From: JACDAS01 sp046262415
GTDB lineage: Bacteria; Actinomycetota; Thermoleophilia; Gaiellales; Gaiellaceae
Assembly (NCBI GenBank): GCA_046262415.1
Contig: JBHEMU010000139.1
Location: forward strand, 1-38,909
Direction of reading: 5' to 3'
DNA length: 38,909 nt
Shown: in pieces, positions 1-7,582 of the stretch
How positions within the stretch are numbered: position 1 is the first letter of the stretch
How the letters are laid out: the number at the start of each line of letters is the position of its first letter
Notes under the pieces: model-generated
What the model was told of the DNA's origin: nothing
The model's input: only the letters and a program-made list of their open reading frames with translations
Database searches by the model: none
Made by a program: the position numbers and the translations under genes

Positions 1-642
1 GAGCCGTGCTCTGCCTGCGGCCGGGCGACCCGGGCGCTGATCCCGCGCCGGCGAAGCTCGCGGCGGGCGGCGCGAGAGTGGTAGGCACGGTCGCCGAAGA
101 GGAGCTTGGGCCGTCGGCGAGGGCGGCCGCGGCGCCCGCGCACGGGCGGCACCGAGTCGACGAGCGGCAGCAGTTCGGTGATGTCGTTGCGATTGGCGGC
201 GCTCAGTAGAGCGCGAGCGGGATCCCACGGCCGCAGGCGAGGACGTGGTGCTTGGAGCCTGGGCGCGCGCGGTCAACGGGGCTCGGCCCGCTTCGCTCGC
301 CCCCCCAAAGGCGCGCACGTGCGAGCTGTCGATCGCGGCCCGCGACCAATCGATCGCCTCGGCCTGGTTCAGCTTCGCCAGCAGCAGCTCGTGCAGCTGC
401 TCCCACACACCCGCCTGCTGCCACTCGCGCAGGCGGCGCCAGCAGGTCATCCCTGAACCGCAGCCCATCTCCTTGGGCAGGTGTTCCCAGGGGATGCCGG
501 TACGAAGGATGAAGAGGATCCCGGACAGCACCTTGCGGTCGTCGATTCGCTTGCGGCCCGGGAAGCGGAAGCGCCGCTCCACGGTCGGAATCAGTGGCTG
601 GACGAACTCCCACAACTCGTCGCTGACCAGCGGCTTCGCCAT
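1..642 (-). pseudogene. IS5-family transposase, broken by frame changes and truncated by window end
   Basis: Reading from the ATG at 642 (preceded by AAAGGA at 11 nt) gives MAKPLVSDELWE, then the IS5-type N-terminal domain with RFPGRKRIDDRKVLSG, LRTGIPWEHLP, CWRRLREWQ and IDSSHVRAFGG. At a run of seven G (300-306 on the plus strand) the homologous frame changes to GPSPVDRARPGSKHH and GIPLALY, which stops at 203. Homology resumes in the third frame as LSAANRNDITELLP and then LLFGDRAYHSRA, running off the window. Many actinobacterial IS5 relatives change frame at this G run by programmed frameshifting, so the first change may be natural. The second, near 205, looks like a one-base loss and would inactivate this copy. 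Confidence 0.8.
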
Positions 643-714
643 CTGCGCCACCATCCTTTCAGCAGAGGTTGACGAAGCGGCTTTCGCCGTCAGCGGCGAG
701 GAGCCTTCATTTCG
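1..714 (-). mobile_element. IS5-family insertion sequence, partial (runs off window start)
   Basis: The element is read on the minus strand; its 3' end lies beyond position 1. The transposase starts near 642. The leader at 655-714 contains dyad-rich sequence (GGCTCCTCGCC and GGCGAAAGCCGC on the minus strand) and probably includes the left terminal repeat. The exact end cannot be fixed because the other terminus is outside the window. The boundary falls at the 3' end of the secreted P-domain gene at 715-1395, which appears to have been cut by the insertion. Confidence 0.75.
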
Positions 715-1395
715 TTAGGCGCTCTTACCGGTGATCGTCGCCTTCCGGCCGTTGCACAGCGGGCCTGCGGGTGGGCCGCCTCCGCCGGTGCCGTTGATCT
801 CGAGCTTCCACCCACCGGAGATCTCGCCCTCGTAGGAGCCGAGCGTGTCCATCACGTAGAGCTTCCAGACGCCGTTCGACTCGGTGCCGTTGAAGCTGGC
901 GAGCTGGCTGTCGTACGGCGGCTTGGGAGCAGGCGCGACGAACTTGGGGTCCTGGACGTGGTTGCGGTAGCTCGTCGGCTTGAACGTCCCGGAAGTCGGC
1001 GGGTCAGCGCTCTTCGGCAGCTTCGCGGGCGCAGCGTCGTCGAACGTGTAGGTCGCTCCCTTCAGCTCCGCGTGCGAGGTCTGGGAGATGTACGCCATCA
1101 GGATCACCTTCTTGCTCGCCGGCGCGGGACCGACGAGCAGGACCTCGACCTCCTTGACCTCCCGGTGCCCGAGCCCGCTCAGCGTCACGCGAACCTTCTT
1201 CACGGGGCCCGAGACGCCCGACACGTCGATCACCGACGGATACGGCTTCGCGGGACCCGGGTCGAGCGAGGAGGAGACGCCGGGGATCCGGATCGGCGTT
1301 CCGTTCGAGAATTCCGTGGTCTGAGACGAGGAGGTGAGCAGGCCGAGCGGAACCGCGCCCACGAGCAGCGAAGCCAAGACCCCCGGTAGCCGCAC
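715..1395 (-). pseudogene. Secreted P-domain protein, C-terminus cut by IS insertion
   Basis: The GTG at 1395 opens 226 codons. Residues 1-23 form a signal-peptide-like hydrophobic stretch. The rest matches the proprotein convertase P-domain (jelly-roll) pattern: PYPSVIDVSG, VKKVRVTLSGLGH, a central TFDDAA, then FNGTESNGVWKLYVMD and GEISGGWKLEI at the end. It ends with LCNGRKATITGKSA, which resembles the first turn of a haemolysin-type (RTX) calcium-binding repeat array that normally continues for many repeats. The stop codon lies at the edge of the IS5 element, so the repeat array has probably been lost. It may still be expressed as a shortened P-domain protein. The gene lies 12 nt downstream of the 1408-1779 gene and is probably co-transcribed with it. 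Confidence 0.65.
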
Positions 1396-1407
1396 CTCGA
1401 TTAGAGG

Positions 1408-1779
1408 CTAGCGAATCGTCCGCGGCGGCAGCGTGATCACGACGGTCGTGAAGCGCCAGTCCTCGACCGCGACTCTCGCCGCCACGACCGGCTTGGTCGC
1501 GGCGGTCGTGCCGCGGTGCAGCGTCACCGTGTAGAGCCCCGCCGGAAGCCCGACGCGGAAGCGCCCGTTGCGGGGATGGACCGTGGCGACGACCGCCCGG
1601 CTCCGGACCCGGACGACCCGGACCGTGACCCTGGTCGGAGCGACCGTGCGGCAACCGAGGTCGGAGGGCGTGCAGCCCGCGCCGCGAACGACGCCGCTGA
1701 TGCCCGAGTCGGTCTGCTCCGCGGTGGCGCCGGCGGGCACGACGAGGGCGAGCGCGAGCGCTGCGACGAAAGTTCTCAT
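1408..1779 (-). CDS. Small secreted protein with a single beta-sandwich-type domain
   Basis: This is a 123-residue protein. The ATG at 1779 is chosen because a signal peptide (MRTFVAALALALVVPAGATA) follows it; the frame is open further upstream only because it reads through a dispersed repeat. The mature part contains SGISGVVRG, TVRVVRVRSRAVVATVHPRNGRFRVGLPAGLYTVTLHRG. This is the strand pattern of carboxypeptidase-regulatory or prealbumin-like domains (G-F-V-G-L-P-x-G-x-Y-T-V). Two cysteines (GCTPSDLGC) could form a disulfide. Function is unknown. It is the first gene of a two-gene unit with the truncated P-domain gene. Confidence 0.6.
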   Translation of the reverse strand: MRTFVAALALALVVPAGATAEQTDSGISGVVRGAGCTPSDLGCRTVAPTRVTVRVVRVRSRAVVATVHPRNGRFRVGLPAGLYTVTLHRGTTAATKPVVAARVAVEDWRFTTVVITLPPRTIR

Positions 1780-1821
1780 CGCAACAGATGATGCCGTGCA
1801 CTGCGGAACTTGCGCGGTGCG

Positions 1822-1904
1822 CTGGGAGCGTGGGTCTACCCGGATGCGCTCGTTCGGTCGGCTCAGACGGACACGGGCAAGCCCGCGCTCCTGAGGCTGG
1901 ACTA
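1822..1904 (-). repeat. Dispersed CTAG-bounded repeat, copy A (partial, lacks hairpin 1)
   Basis: On the minus strand this begins with TAG (1904-1902), lacks the first hairpin of the full element, keeps GGAGCGCGGGC-tt-GCCCGTGTCC and the tail GCGCATCCGGGTAGACCCACG, and ends with CCCAG in place of CCTAG. It sits between divergently oriented genes, unlike the other copies, which follow gene ends. Confidence 0.8.
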
Positions 1905-1999
1905 ACCACACACCTTCGAGACGACTGATTGCGTCCGGGCCTCGGGCGAGCCGCGCTGGCGCCGGTAGACGGTGAACATGGTGCGCATAGACTGGCTCT

Positions 2000-2929
2000 C
2001 TGCCCCTCTACCTCACCGAGTCGGATGTCGACGGGCTTGTCACCGTCGCGCACGCGCTCGAAACGGTGGAGGCGTGCTTCCGCCGGCTGGCCGCGGGCGC
2101 GGTCGAGAACCTGCCGCGGGCCCGGATGCGGCTACCGGACGGTGCCTTCGCGCTCATGGCCGCCGTCGATCACGAGCTCGGCTACGCGGGGCTCAAGTCG
2201 TACGTCGCGCTCCCCGGGGGCACGCCGTTCGTCGTCTGCCTGTTCGATCTCGAGCGGGCCGAGCTCGCAGCCGTGATCGAGGCCGATCGCCTCGGGCAGC
2301 TGCGGACCGGGGCCGCGAGCGGCGTCGCGGCGAGATACCTCGCTCGCCCGGGCGCGGCGACGCTGGGCGTGATCGGCTGCGGCTGGCAGGCCGAGAGCCA
2401 GGTCGCGGCGATCCGCGAGGCCGTGCCGGGAATCGACCGGGTCGTCGCCTACTGCCGGACCGAGGAGCGGCTGCGAGACTTCTGCGGACGCCTGGGAGCC
2501 GAGCCGGGCGAGGGTCATCGCGACGCGGGCGGTCAGGAGATCGTGGTCACCGCGACGACGTCGCAGGACCCCGTCCTCCGCGGCGAGTGGCTACCCGATG
2601 GCGCCCTCGTGTGCGCGATGGGGGCGAACCGCCCCCGGGCGCGCGAGCTGGACAACGTCGTGCTCGAGCGCGCCCGGTTCGTCTGCTGCGACTCGCGCGA
2701 GCAGGCGAGGCTGGAGTCCGCCGACCTGATCGAGCCGGTCGCGAGCGGGGTGCTCGACTGGCTCGAGGTTCACGAGCTCCAGGAGGTCGTCGCGGGCGAG
2801 CTGCCGGGCCGCCAGTCCGACGACGACGTCGTCGTCTTCAAGTCGAACGGGCTCGCGGCGTGGGACGTGGCGCTCGCGGCCCTGGTGCTCGAGCGCGCCC
2901 GCGAGCGCGGCGTGGGTCGCCGACTCTAG
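2000..2929 (+). CDS. Ornithine cyclodeaminase / mu-crystallin family protein
   Basis: This 309-residue NAD(P)-dependent enzyme belongs to the family that includes ornithine cyclodeaminase, alanine dehydrogenase and ketimine reductases. The N-terminal domain shows the family start PLYLTESDV and a lysine in AGLKSYVALPGG. The Rossmann motif GVIGCGWQAES begins near residue 120. The C-terminal part ends with VFKSNGLAAWDVALAA, typical of the family. The conserved N-terminus begins at a CTG (2000). An in-frame TAG lies at 1988-1990 and no ATG, GTG or TTG occurs before the GTG at 2066, which would remove 22 conserved residues. A frameshift joining it to the ATG at 1978 is the alternative. The substrate cannot be told from sequence. 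Confidence 0.8.
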   Translation: MPLYLTESDVDGLVTVAHALETVEACFRRLAAGAVENLPRARMRLPDGAFALMAAVDHELGYAGLKSYVALPGGTPFVVCLFDLERAELAAVIEADRLGQLRTGAASGVAARYLARPGAATLGVIGCGWQAESQVAAIREAVPGIDRVVAYCRTEERLRDFCGRLGAEPGEGHRDAGGQEIVVTATTSQDPVLRGEWLPDGALVCAMGANRPRARELDNVVLERARFVCCDSREQARLESADLIEPVASGVLDWLEVHELQEVVAGELPGRQSDDDVVVFKSNGLAAWDVALAALVLERARERGVGRRL

Positions 2930-3183
2930 GCGCGCGTGCCGACGCTCGGTCGGGCGGCCTCGATGATGTCATCGCTGATCGCCCGGATCACGTCCGGGTG
3001 GTCGAGCAGCCGGGCGCGCTCGGCAGGCGAGCAGCGGTTGCGCACATAGGGGTCCTCGAGGATGTCGGCGAGGGAGCGACCCCGGTCGTGCTCGCGGATC
3101 ACGTAGGCGGCCAGGCGCTCTTCGTTGGCGGAGCGGGCGAAGAGGAACGAGAAGGGGTTCCGGAACAGGTCTGAGAGCCCCAC
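2926..3183 (-). CDS. Hypothetical protein, 85 aa, alpha-helical
   Basis: The GTG at 3183 is chosen because a TACAAT box lies exactly 6 nt upstream, giving a leaderless transcript. The product begins VGLSDLFRNPFSFLF and has charged helical segments (EERLAAYVIREHDRGRSLADILEDPYV). These are followed by CSPAERARLLDHPDVIRAISDDI, a pattern of short helices like those in small DNA- or protein-binding domains. I do not recognise the family. Its 3' end overlaps the end of the convergent cyclodeaminase gene by 4 nt, and its promoter is shared with the gene at 3206. Confidence 0.6.
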   Translation of the reverse strand: MGLSDLFRNPFSFLFARSANEERLAAYVIREHDRGRSLADILEDPYVRNRCSPAERARLLDHPDVIRAISDDIIEAARPSVGTRA

Positions 3184-3208
3184 GCCGCGATTGTATCCTG
3201 CCCACATG
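3181..3208. promoter_or_regulatory. Symmetric bidirectional leaderless promoter
   Basis: The plus-strand -10 box TATCCT (3194-3199) lies 6 nt before the ATG at 3206. The minus-strand -10 box TACAAT (3195-3190) lies 6 nt before the GTG at 3183. The two boxes overlap by two bases, so one short AT-rich core serves both genes and both messages would begin at or next to the start codon. Confidence 0.6.
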
Positions 3209-3550
3209 CCGCGGAAGGACGCCGTCGCGCGCTTCGCCGAGCGAGTGCTGGACGGCGTGGGCGACGACGGTTCACCGGAGCGGATCGTGATCTGGATCGA
3301 GCGGAAGCCCGGGGCGATCTGGGCTGTCGGACGCATCGTCAATCCGCAGCACCGGCCGAGCGACGCGCCCCGGCGCGACGACTACGTCTTCGAGGGGTAC
3401 GAGCTCGAGGACGCCCTCGAGGCTGCGAACGGAGCGCTGCGCGACGACCTGCGCGTCTCCGAGCAGGACCGGCGTCCCCAGGAGCTGGAGGAGTTCGGGC
3501 GGGAGGAGCTGCTCAAGCCGCTCGAGCGCTGGTTTTTCGGCCGGGGCTGA
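3206..3550 (+). CDS. Hypothetical protein, 114 aa
   Basis: The ATG at 3206 follows TATCCT by 6 nt, so the message is probably leaderless. The product is acidic and soluble, with PERIVIWIERKPGAIWAVGRIVNPQ suggesting a beta-hairpin and EGYELEDALEAANGALRDDLRVSEQD suggesting a long helix. It ends with ELLKPLERWFFGRG. No catalytic motif is visible and I do not recognise the family. It is followed after 16 nt by mqnD on the same strand, so the two may be co-transcribed. Confidence 0.6.
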   Translation: MPRKDAVARFAERVLDGVGDDGSPERIVIWIERKPGAIWAVGRIVNPQHRPSDAPRRDDYVFEGYELEDALEAANGALRDDLRVSEQDRRPQELEEFGREELLKPLERWFFGRG

Positions 3551-3566
3551 TACGGTCCGGCCCCGA

Positions 3567-4394
3567 GTGCTGATTCGCCTCGGCCACAGTCCGGACCCCG
3601 ACGACGCGTTCATGTTCTGGGCTCTCACGGAGGACGCCGTCGACACACGCGGGTTCGAGTTCGAGCACGTCCTCCGCGACATCCAGACCCTGAACGAGTG
3701 GGCGCTCGAGGGCCGGCTGGAGGTGAGCGCGCTGTCCCTGCACGCCTACCCCTTCGTGCAGGACCGCTACGTCCTCCTTCCGCACGGCGCCAGCATGGGA
3801 TCCGGCTACGGCCCCGTCGTCGTCTCCCGCCGGCCGCTGACGCGTGCCGACCTCGGCCGCGTCGAGGTCGCCGTCCCCGGACGCATGACCACCGCGTTCC
3901 TCGTCCTCCGCCTCTACGCAGGCGATTTCGCCTACCGCGAGGTGCCGTTCGACCGGATCCTCGAGGAGGTCGAGTCGGGAGCGGCCGAGGCGGGGCTGCT
4001 CATCCACGAGGGCCAGCTGACGTACGCCTCACGGGGACTCGAGAAGGTCGTCGACCTGGGCGAGTGGTGGCTGCTCGAGACGGGCCTGCCCCTGCCGCTC
4101 GGCGTCAACGTGGCACGGCGGGACCTCGGCGAGGACACCCTGCGGGACCTCTCTGCGGTCCTCGAGGACTCGATCCGCGCCGGGCTCGCCAACCGCGACG
4201 AGGCGCTCCGTTACGCGCTGAGGTTCGGGCGCGGCCTCGACGACGAGCTCGCCGACCGCTTCGTCGGCATGTACGTGAACGAGCTCACGTGCGACTACGG
4301 CGACGAGGGTCGGGCCGCCGTGCGGGAGCTGCTCCGCCGCGCGGAGGCGATCGGCGCGTTCAGGGCGCCGGTCAAGGTCGAGTTCGTCTCGTAA
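3567..4394 (+). CDS. mqnD: 1,4-dihydroxy-6-naphthoate synthase (MqnD)
   Basis: This 275-residue protein has the MqnA/MqnD periplasmic-binding-protein fold and matches MqnD. It begins with LGHSPDPDDAFMFWAL, followed by IQTLNEWALEG, then ALSLHAYPFVQDRYVLLPHGASMG with the conserved histidines, and SGYGPVVVSRRPL. MqnD converts cyclic dehypoxanthinylfutalosine to 1,4-dihydroxy-6-naphthoate in the futalosine pathway to menaquinone. The GTG at 3567 starts 16 nt after the preceding gene, and no ribosome binding site is obvious. MqnA, MqnB and MqnC are not in the window, so the pathway genes are scattered in this genome. Confidence 0.88.
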   Translation: MLIRLGHSPDPDDAFMFWALTEDAVDTRGFEFEHVLRDIQTLNEWALEGRLEVSALSLHAYPFVQDRYVLLPHGASMGSGYGPVVVSRRPLTRADLGRVEVAVPGRMTTAFLVLRLYAGDFAYREVPFDRILEEVESGAAEAGLLIHEGQLTYASRGLEKVVDLGEWWLLETGLPLPLGVNVARRDLGEDTLRDLSAVLEDSIRAGLANRDEALRYALRFGRGLDDELADRFVGMYVNELTCDYGDEGRAAVRELLRRAEAIGAFRAPVKVEFVS

Positions 4395-4420
4395 GCGGCC
4401 GCGTACGCGCCGAGCGCCCG

Positions 4421-4675
4421 TCAGTCGCCGGGCGGGCGGAGGAAGATCCGGCCGTCCGCGAGCAGCGGCACCAGCGGCAGGCCGCTCTGCGCGAGCGAGG
4501 TCTCGAGCCTGTGCAGGACCTCGGCGCAGGCGTCGTCGCCCTCGCCGCAGGGAAGCTCGAGGCCGAGCCAGTCCTCGGCGTCGACCGGGCGGGCCTCGAG
4601 GCCCTGCTCCTCCAGGATGCGCAGCACCTCGTCGCGGTCCGGGATCCGGGTCATCTCGACGGCGACGACACTCAT
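4421..4675 (-). CDS. Hypothetical protein, 84 aa
   Basis: The ATG at 4675 is preferred; a GTG at 4696 would add seven arginine-rich residues. The product (MSVVAVEMTRIPDRDEVLRILEEQGLEA, then DWLGLELPCGEGDDACAEVLHRLETSLAQSGLPLVPLLADGRIFLRPPGD) looks like a compact alpha-beta protein with two cysteines. The family is not recognised. It is convergent with mqnD (26 nt apart) and divergent from the aldehyde dehydrogenase gene. Confidence 0.55.
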   Translation of the reverse strand: MSVVAVEMTRIPDRDEVLRILEEQGLEARPVDAEDWLGLELPCGEGDDACAEVLHRLETSLAQSGLPLVPLLADGRIFLRPPGD

Positions 4676-4721
4676 GCGGCGTCTGATGCCCCTCACGCGC
4701 CACGCAGAAACTCAGGCCCGC

Positions 4722-4736
4722 TATCGTCTCGCCGTG
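4722..4736 (+). promoter_or_regulatory. Leaderless -10 box of the aldehyde dehydrogenase gene
   Basis: TATCGT (4722-4727) is followed by 6 nt and then the GTG start at 4734. This fixes the start among several in-frame candidates and fits the TAnnnT-N6-start pattern seen at other genes here. Confidence 0.55.
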
Positions 4737-6206
4737 GCCGTCGCGACCGAGCGGGAGTACGGGCTCTTCATCAACGGCGAGGCGGCCGAGCCTGCCTCCG
4801 CCGAGACCCGCGACCTGACCGAGCCCGCGACCGGATCGCCCCTGGCCCGCGCGGCCATGGCCGGCGAGGCCGACGTGGATCGCGCGGTCGAGGCGGCGCG
4901 CGCCGCGCTCTCGGGCACGTGGGGCAAGACGGGGCCGACCGAGCGTTCGCGGCTCCTCCACGCCCTCGCCGACGCGATCGCCGCCAACCGCAAGGAGCTG
5001 GCGGAGCTCGAGTCGCGCAACGTCGGCAAGGCGATCTCCTCGGTCAAGGCCGAGGTGCACGGGGCGATCGAGAACTTCCGCTACTACGCCTCCGCGACCG
5101 CCTCGATCGCGGGGCGGTCGAACCCGGTGGGCGGCTCGCTCCTGCACTACTCGCTGAAGGAGCCCGTCGGAGTCGCCGCGCAGATCGTGCCGTGGAACTA
5201 CCCGCTGCTGATGACGACCTGGAAGCTCGCGCCGGCGCTGGCGGCGGGCTGCGCCGTGGTGCTGAAGCCCGATCCGGCGACGCCCCTGACGGCGCTTCGC
5301 CTCGCCGAGCTCGCGACCGAGGTGGGCTTCCCGGCCGGTGCGATCAACATCGTTCCGGGCGACGGGCCGACGACGGGCGCCTACCTCGTGCGCCACCCCG
5401 ACGTCGACAAGGTCGCCTTCACCGGCTCGACGAAGACGGGCGGCGAGATCATGCGCCTCTGCTCGGAGCCGATCAAGCGGCTCACGCTCGAGCTGGGCGG
5501 CAAGAGCCCGAACCTCGTCTTCGCCGACGCCGACCTCGAGGACGCGATCCCGAGCTCGGTCTGGGCGATCTACTACTCCGCCGGCCAGAGCTGCGAGGCC
5601 CGCTCCCGCGTGCTCGTCGAGAGACCGCTCTACGACGACTTCGTCGCGCGCTTCTCCGACGCGGCCGGCCGCGTGAAGGTGGGCGACCCGCTCGATCCGG
5701 AGACGCAGATGGGCTCGCTGATCTCGACGGCCCACCGCGACAAGGTGCACGGCTTCGTCGAGATCGGGCAGGAGGAGGGCGCCGAGGTCGTCGCCGGCGG
5801 CAGGCCGACCGAGGGCGCGGGGGCCTTCTACCCGCCCACGGTGCTGGCGAAGGTCGACAACCGGATGGTCGTCGCCCAGGAGGAGATCTTCGGCCCGGTC
5901 GTCACCGTCATCCCCTTCGAGGACGAGCGGGACGCGATCGCGATCTCCAACGACGTCAAGTACGGGCTGATGGCGACCGTGTGGACGGGCGACCCGGGCC
6001 GTGGTCACCGGCTGGCCTCTCGCATCAAGGCGGGCACGGTCGGGATCAACATGCCCTACACCGCCTTCCCGGGCCTGCCGTTCGGCGGCTACAAGCAGTC
6101 CGGCTTCGGCCGCGAGCTCGCGCTCGAGACGCTCGACCTGTACCTCGAGACGAAGAGCGTCGTCGTCTCGACGGGCACGCGGCCGGCGAACCCGTTCGGG
6201 CTGTAG
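4734..6206 (+). CDS. NAD(P)-dependent aldehyde dehydrogenase (betaine-aldehyde dehydrogenase type)
   Basis: This is a 490-residue aldehyde dehydrogenase of normal length. Visible motifs are the coenzyme-binding PWNYPLLMTTWKLAPALAAGC, FTGSTKTGG, the general base Glu253 in LELGGKSPN and the nucleophile Cys287 in SAGQSCEAR. Near the C-terminus are QEEIFGPVVTV and PFGGYKQSGFGRE. It oxidises an aldehyde to the acid in the cytosol. The closest resemblance is to betaine- and gamma-aminobutyraldehyde-type dehydrogenases, but the substrate is not certain. The GTG at 4734 is chosen from the leaderless -10 spacing. Its TAG stop is also the first three bases of a dispersed repeat (copy B). Confidence 0.9.
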   Translation: MAVATEREYGLFINGEAAEPASAETRDLTEPATGSPLARAAMAGEADVDRAVEAARAALSGTWGKTGPTERSRLLHALADAIAANRKELAELESRNVGKAISSVKAEVHGAIENFRYYASATASIAGRSNPVGGSLLHYSLKEPVGVAAQIVPWNYPLLMTTWKLAPALAAGCAVVLKPDPATPLTALRLAELATEVGFPAGAINIVPGDGPTTGAYLVRHPDVDKVAFTGSTKTGGEIMRLCSEPIKRLTLELGGKSPNLVFADADLEDAIPSSVWAIYYSAGQSCEARSRVLVERPLYDDFVARFSDAAGRVKVGDPLDPETQMGSLISTAHRDKVHGFVEIGQEEGAEVVAGGRPTEGAGAFYPPTVLAKVDNRMVVAQEEIFGPVVTVIPFEDERDAIAISNDVKYGLMATVWTGDPGRGHRLASRIKAGTVGINMPYTAFPGLPFGGYKQSGFGRELALETLDLYLETKSVVVSTGTRPANPFGL

Positions 6207-6303
6207 GCATCGCTTGCGATGCCGACCTCAGGAGTGCGGGCTTGCCCGTGCTCCGTCTGGGCTGACCGCACGAGCGCATCCGGGTAGAGACCCACGCCGC
6301 TAG
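6204..6303 (+). repeat. Dispersed CTAG-bounded repeat, copy B
   Basis: This copy is 100 bp. It begins with TAG, which is the stop codon of the aldehyde dehydrogenase gene, and ends with CTAG at 6300-6303. Hairpin 1 is GGCATCGC-tt-GCGATGCC, in which the A:T pair replaces the G:C pair of copies D and E. Hairpin 2 is GGAGTGCGGGC-tt-GCCCGTGCTCC. The tail contains GGGTagagACCC. Confidence 0.85.
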
Positions 6304-6341
6304 GCCCCGCCCCGCCCCGAGGAGGCCGCTACCGCTGGGCC

Positions 6342-7469
6342 GTGCTGGGCGCGGGCACGTTCGCGCAGGCGAGCTTCTCGGCCGTCGGGATCGGGGTGCC
6401 GGCGATCGCGCCCGCGCTGCGCGAGCACTTCGGCCTCAGCGTGTCCGAGCTCGGGCTCGTGCTCGCCGCCGAGTGGCTGGGGACGCTCCTGACCCTGCTC
6501 GCGTGGGGGTTCGCCGCCGACCGGGTCGGCGAGCGCTGGACGCTCGCGGTCGGCCTGGGGCTCTGCGGCCTGACGCTCGGGGCCGTCGCGACCGTGGAGA
6601 GCGTCTGGGCGCTCGCCCTGCTGCTCGCGCTCGCCGGAGCGCTCGGCGCCAGCACGAACTCCGCCAGCGGCCGGGCGGTGATGCAGTGGTTCGGTCCGGC
6701 GCAGCGCGGCCTCGTGCTGGGCATCCGGCAGACCGCGATCCCGCTCGGCGGCCTGGCCGCCGCCGCGGTGCTCCCGCACGTGTCCGTGCGCAGCGCATTC
6801 CTCCTGCTCGGCGGCTTCTGCGTGCTCGGCGCTCTCGTCGGCGGCGCGCTGATCCGGGAGGGTGCGAGACAGGAGCTGCCGGTGGACGCGGTCGAGTGGA
6901 CGCTCCGGGACCGGCGGCTGTGGGTCGTGTGCTTCGGCAGCGGCCTCTACCTGCCGGCCCAGGTCGCGCTGATGGGTTTCGTCGTCCTGTTCCTCCACGA
7001 CGCGCGAGGGCTGTCGAAGGGGTCGGCCGCCGGCGTGCTGGTGGCGATCCAGGTGGGCGCCGCCATCCTGCGGATCTCGGTCGGCCGCTGGTCGGACGTG
7101 CGCGGGCAGCGCGTCGTGCCCCTGCGCCGGATCGGGGTCGCGATCGCCGTGACCCTCGCCGCCGCGACGGCGGCCCTGTCGGCGCCGCTGCTGGTGCTCG
7201 TCCCGGCGCTGGTGCTGGCGGGGTCGCTGTCGATGGCGTGGAACGGGCTCTCCTTCGCCGCCGCGGCGGAGCTCGCGGGCGGCCGCCGGAGCGGCGCGGC
7301 GATCGGCTTCCAGCAGAGCGTCCTCTCCGGCCTCGGCGTCCTCGCACCGGTGGCGTTCGCGGCCACGGTCTCCGCTACGTCCTGGCGTGCCGCGTACGGG
7401 CTGGCGTGCGTCTTCCCGGTGGCGGGTTGGCTCGTGCTGAGGCCGCTGCGAGAGGAACGCTCCGGCTGA
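6342..7469 (+). CDS. Major facilitator superfamily transporter
   Basis: This is a 375-residue membrane protein with about 12 hydrophobic segments. The MFS loop 2-3 motif appears as GFAADRVGERWTLAVG, and loop 8-9 as GRWSDVRGQRVVPLRR. The central RQTAIPLGGLAAAA is common in the nitrate/oxalate-type branch. The substrate is unknown. The first usable start is the GTG at 6342, inside the conserved start RYRWAVLGAGTFAQAS. Upstream the frame is open only back to a TAG in repeat copy B, and no ATG, GTG or TTG lies between. The repeat may have replaced the original start region, leaving a slightly shortened protein. Confidence 0.82.
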   Translation: MLGAGTFAQASFSAVGIGVPAIAPALREHFGLSVSELGLVLAAEWLGTLLTLLAWGFAADRVGERWTLAVGLGLCGLTLGAVATVESVWALALLLALAGALGASTNSASGRAVMQWFGPAQRGLVLGIRQTAIPLGGLAAAAVLPHVSVRSAFLLLGGFCVLGALVGGALIREGARQELPVDAVEWTLRDRRLWVVCFGSGLYLPAQVALMGFVVLFLHDARGLSKGSAAGVLVAIQVGAAILRISVGRWSDVRGQRVVPLRRIGVAIAVTLAAATAALSAPLLVLVPALVLAGSLSMAWNGLSFAAAAELAGGRRSGAAIGFQQSVLSGLGVLAPVAFAATVSATSWRAAYGLACVFPVAGWLVLRPLREERSG

Positions 7470-7480
7470 TCACAGGTCGC

Positions 7481-7545
7481 CCGTCGCCTTGCCACGGAGA
7501 CCGCGGGCGGAGCCCGGCTTGTCCGGGCGGGAGCCCAGGCGACGG
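7481..7545. terminator. Nested inverted repeats between convergent genes, probable bidirectional terminator
   Basis: The outer arms are CCGTCGCCT (7481-7489) and AGGCGACGG (7537-7545). An inner hairpin GCCCGG-cttgt-CCGGGC lies at 7512-7528. It lies between the 3' ends of the MFS gene and the purine permease gene. No T-run is seen on either strand. Confidence 0.5.
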
Positions 7546-7582
7546 TGAGGGTCAGGCGCGCAGAAGAAGGGGCTCGTGCCCT

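Noticed and set aside
4029..6008. 659-codon minus-strand frame opposite mqnD and aldehyde dehydrogenase
   Set aside because: It is antisense to two confidently assigned genes, R/G/A/L-rich and without recognisable domains.
3698..6265. 855-codon plus-strand frame spanning mqnD and aldehyde dehydrogenase
   Set aside because: It is an out-of-frame shadow across two genes; the composition is arginine/proline-rich and motif-free.
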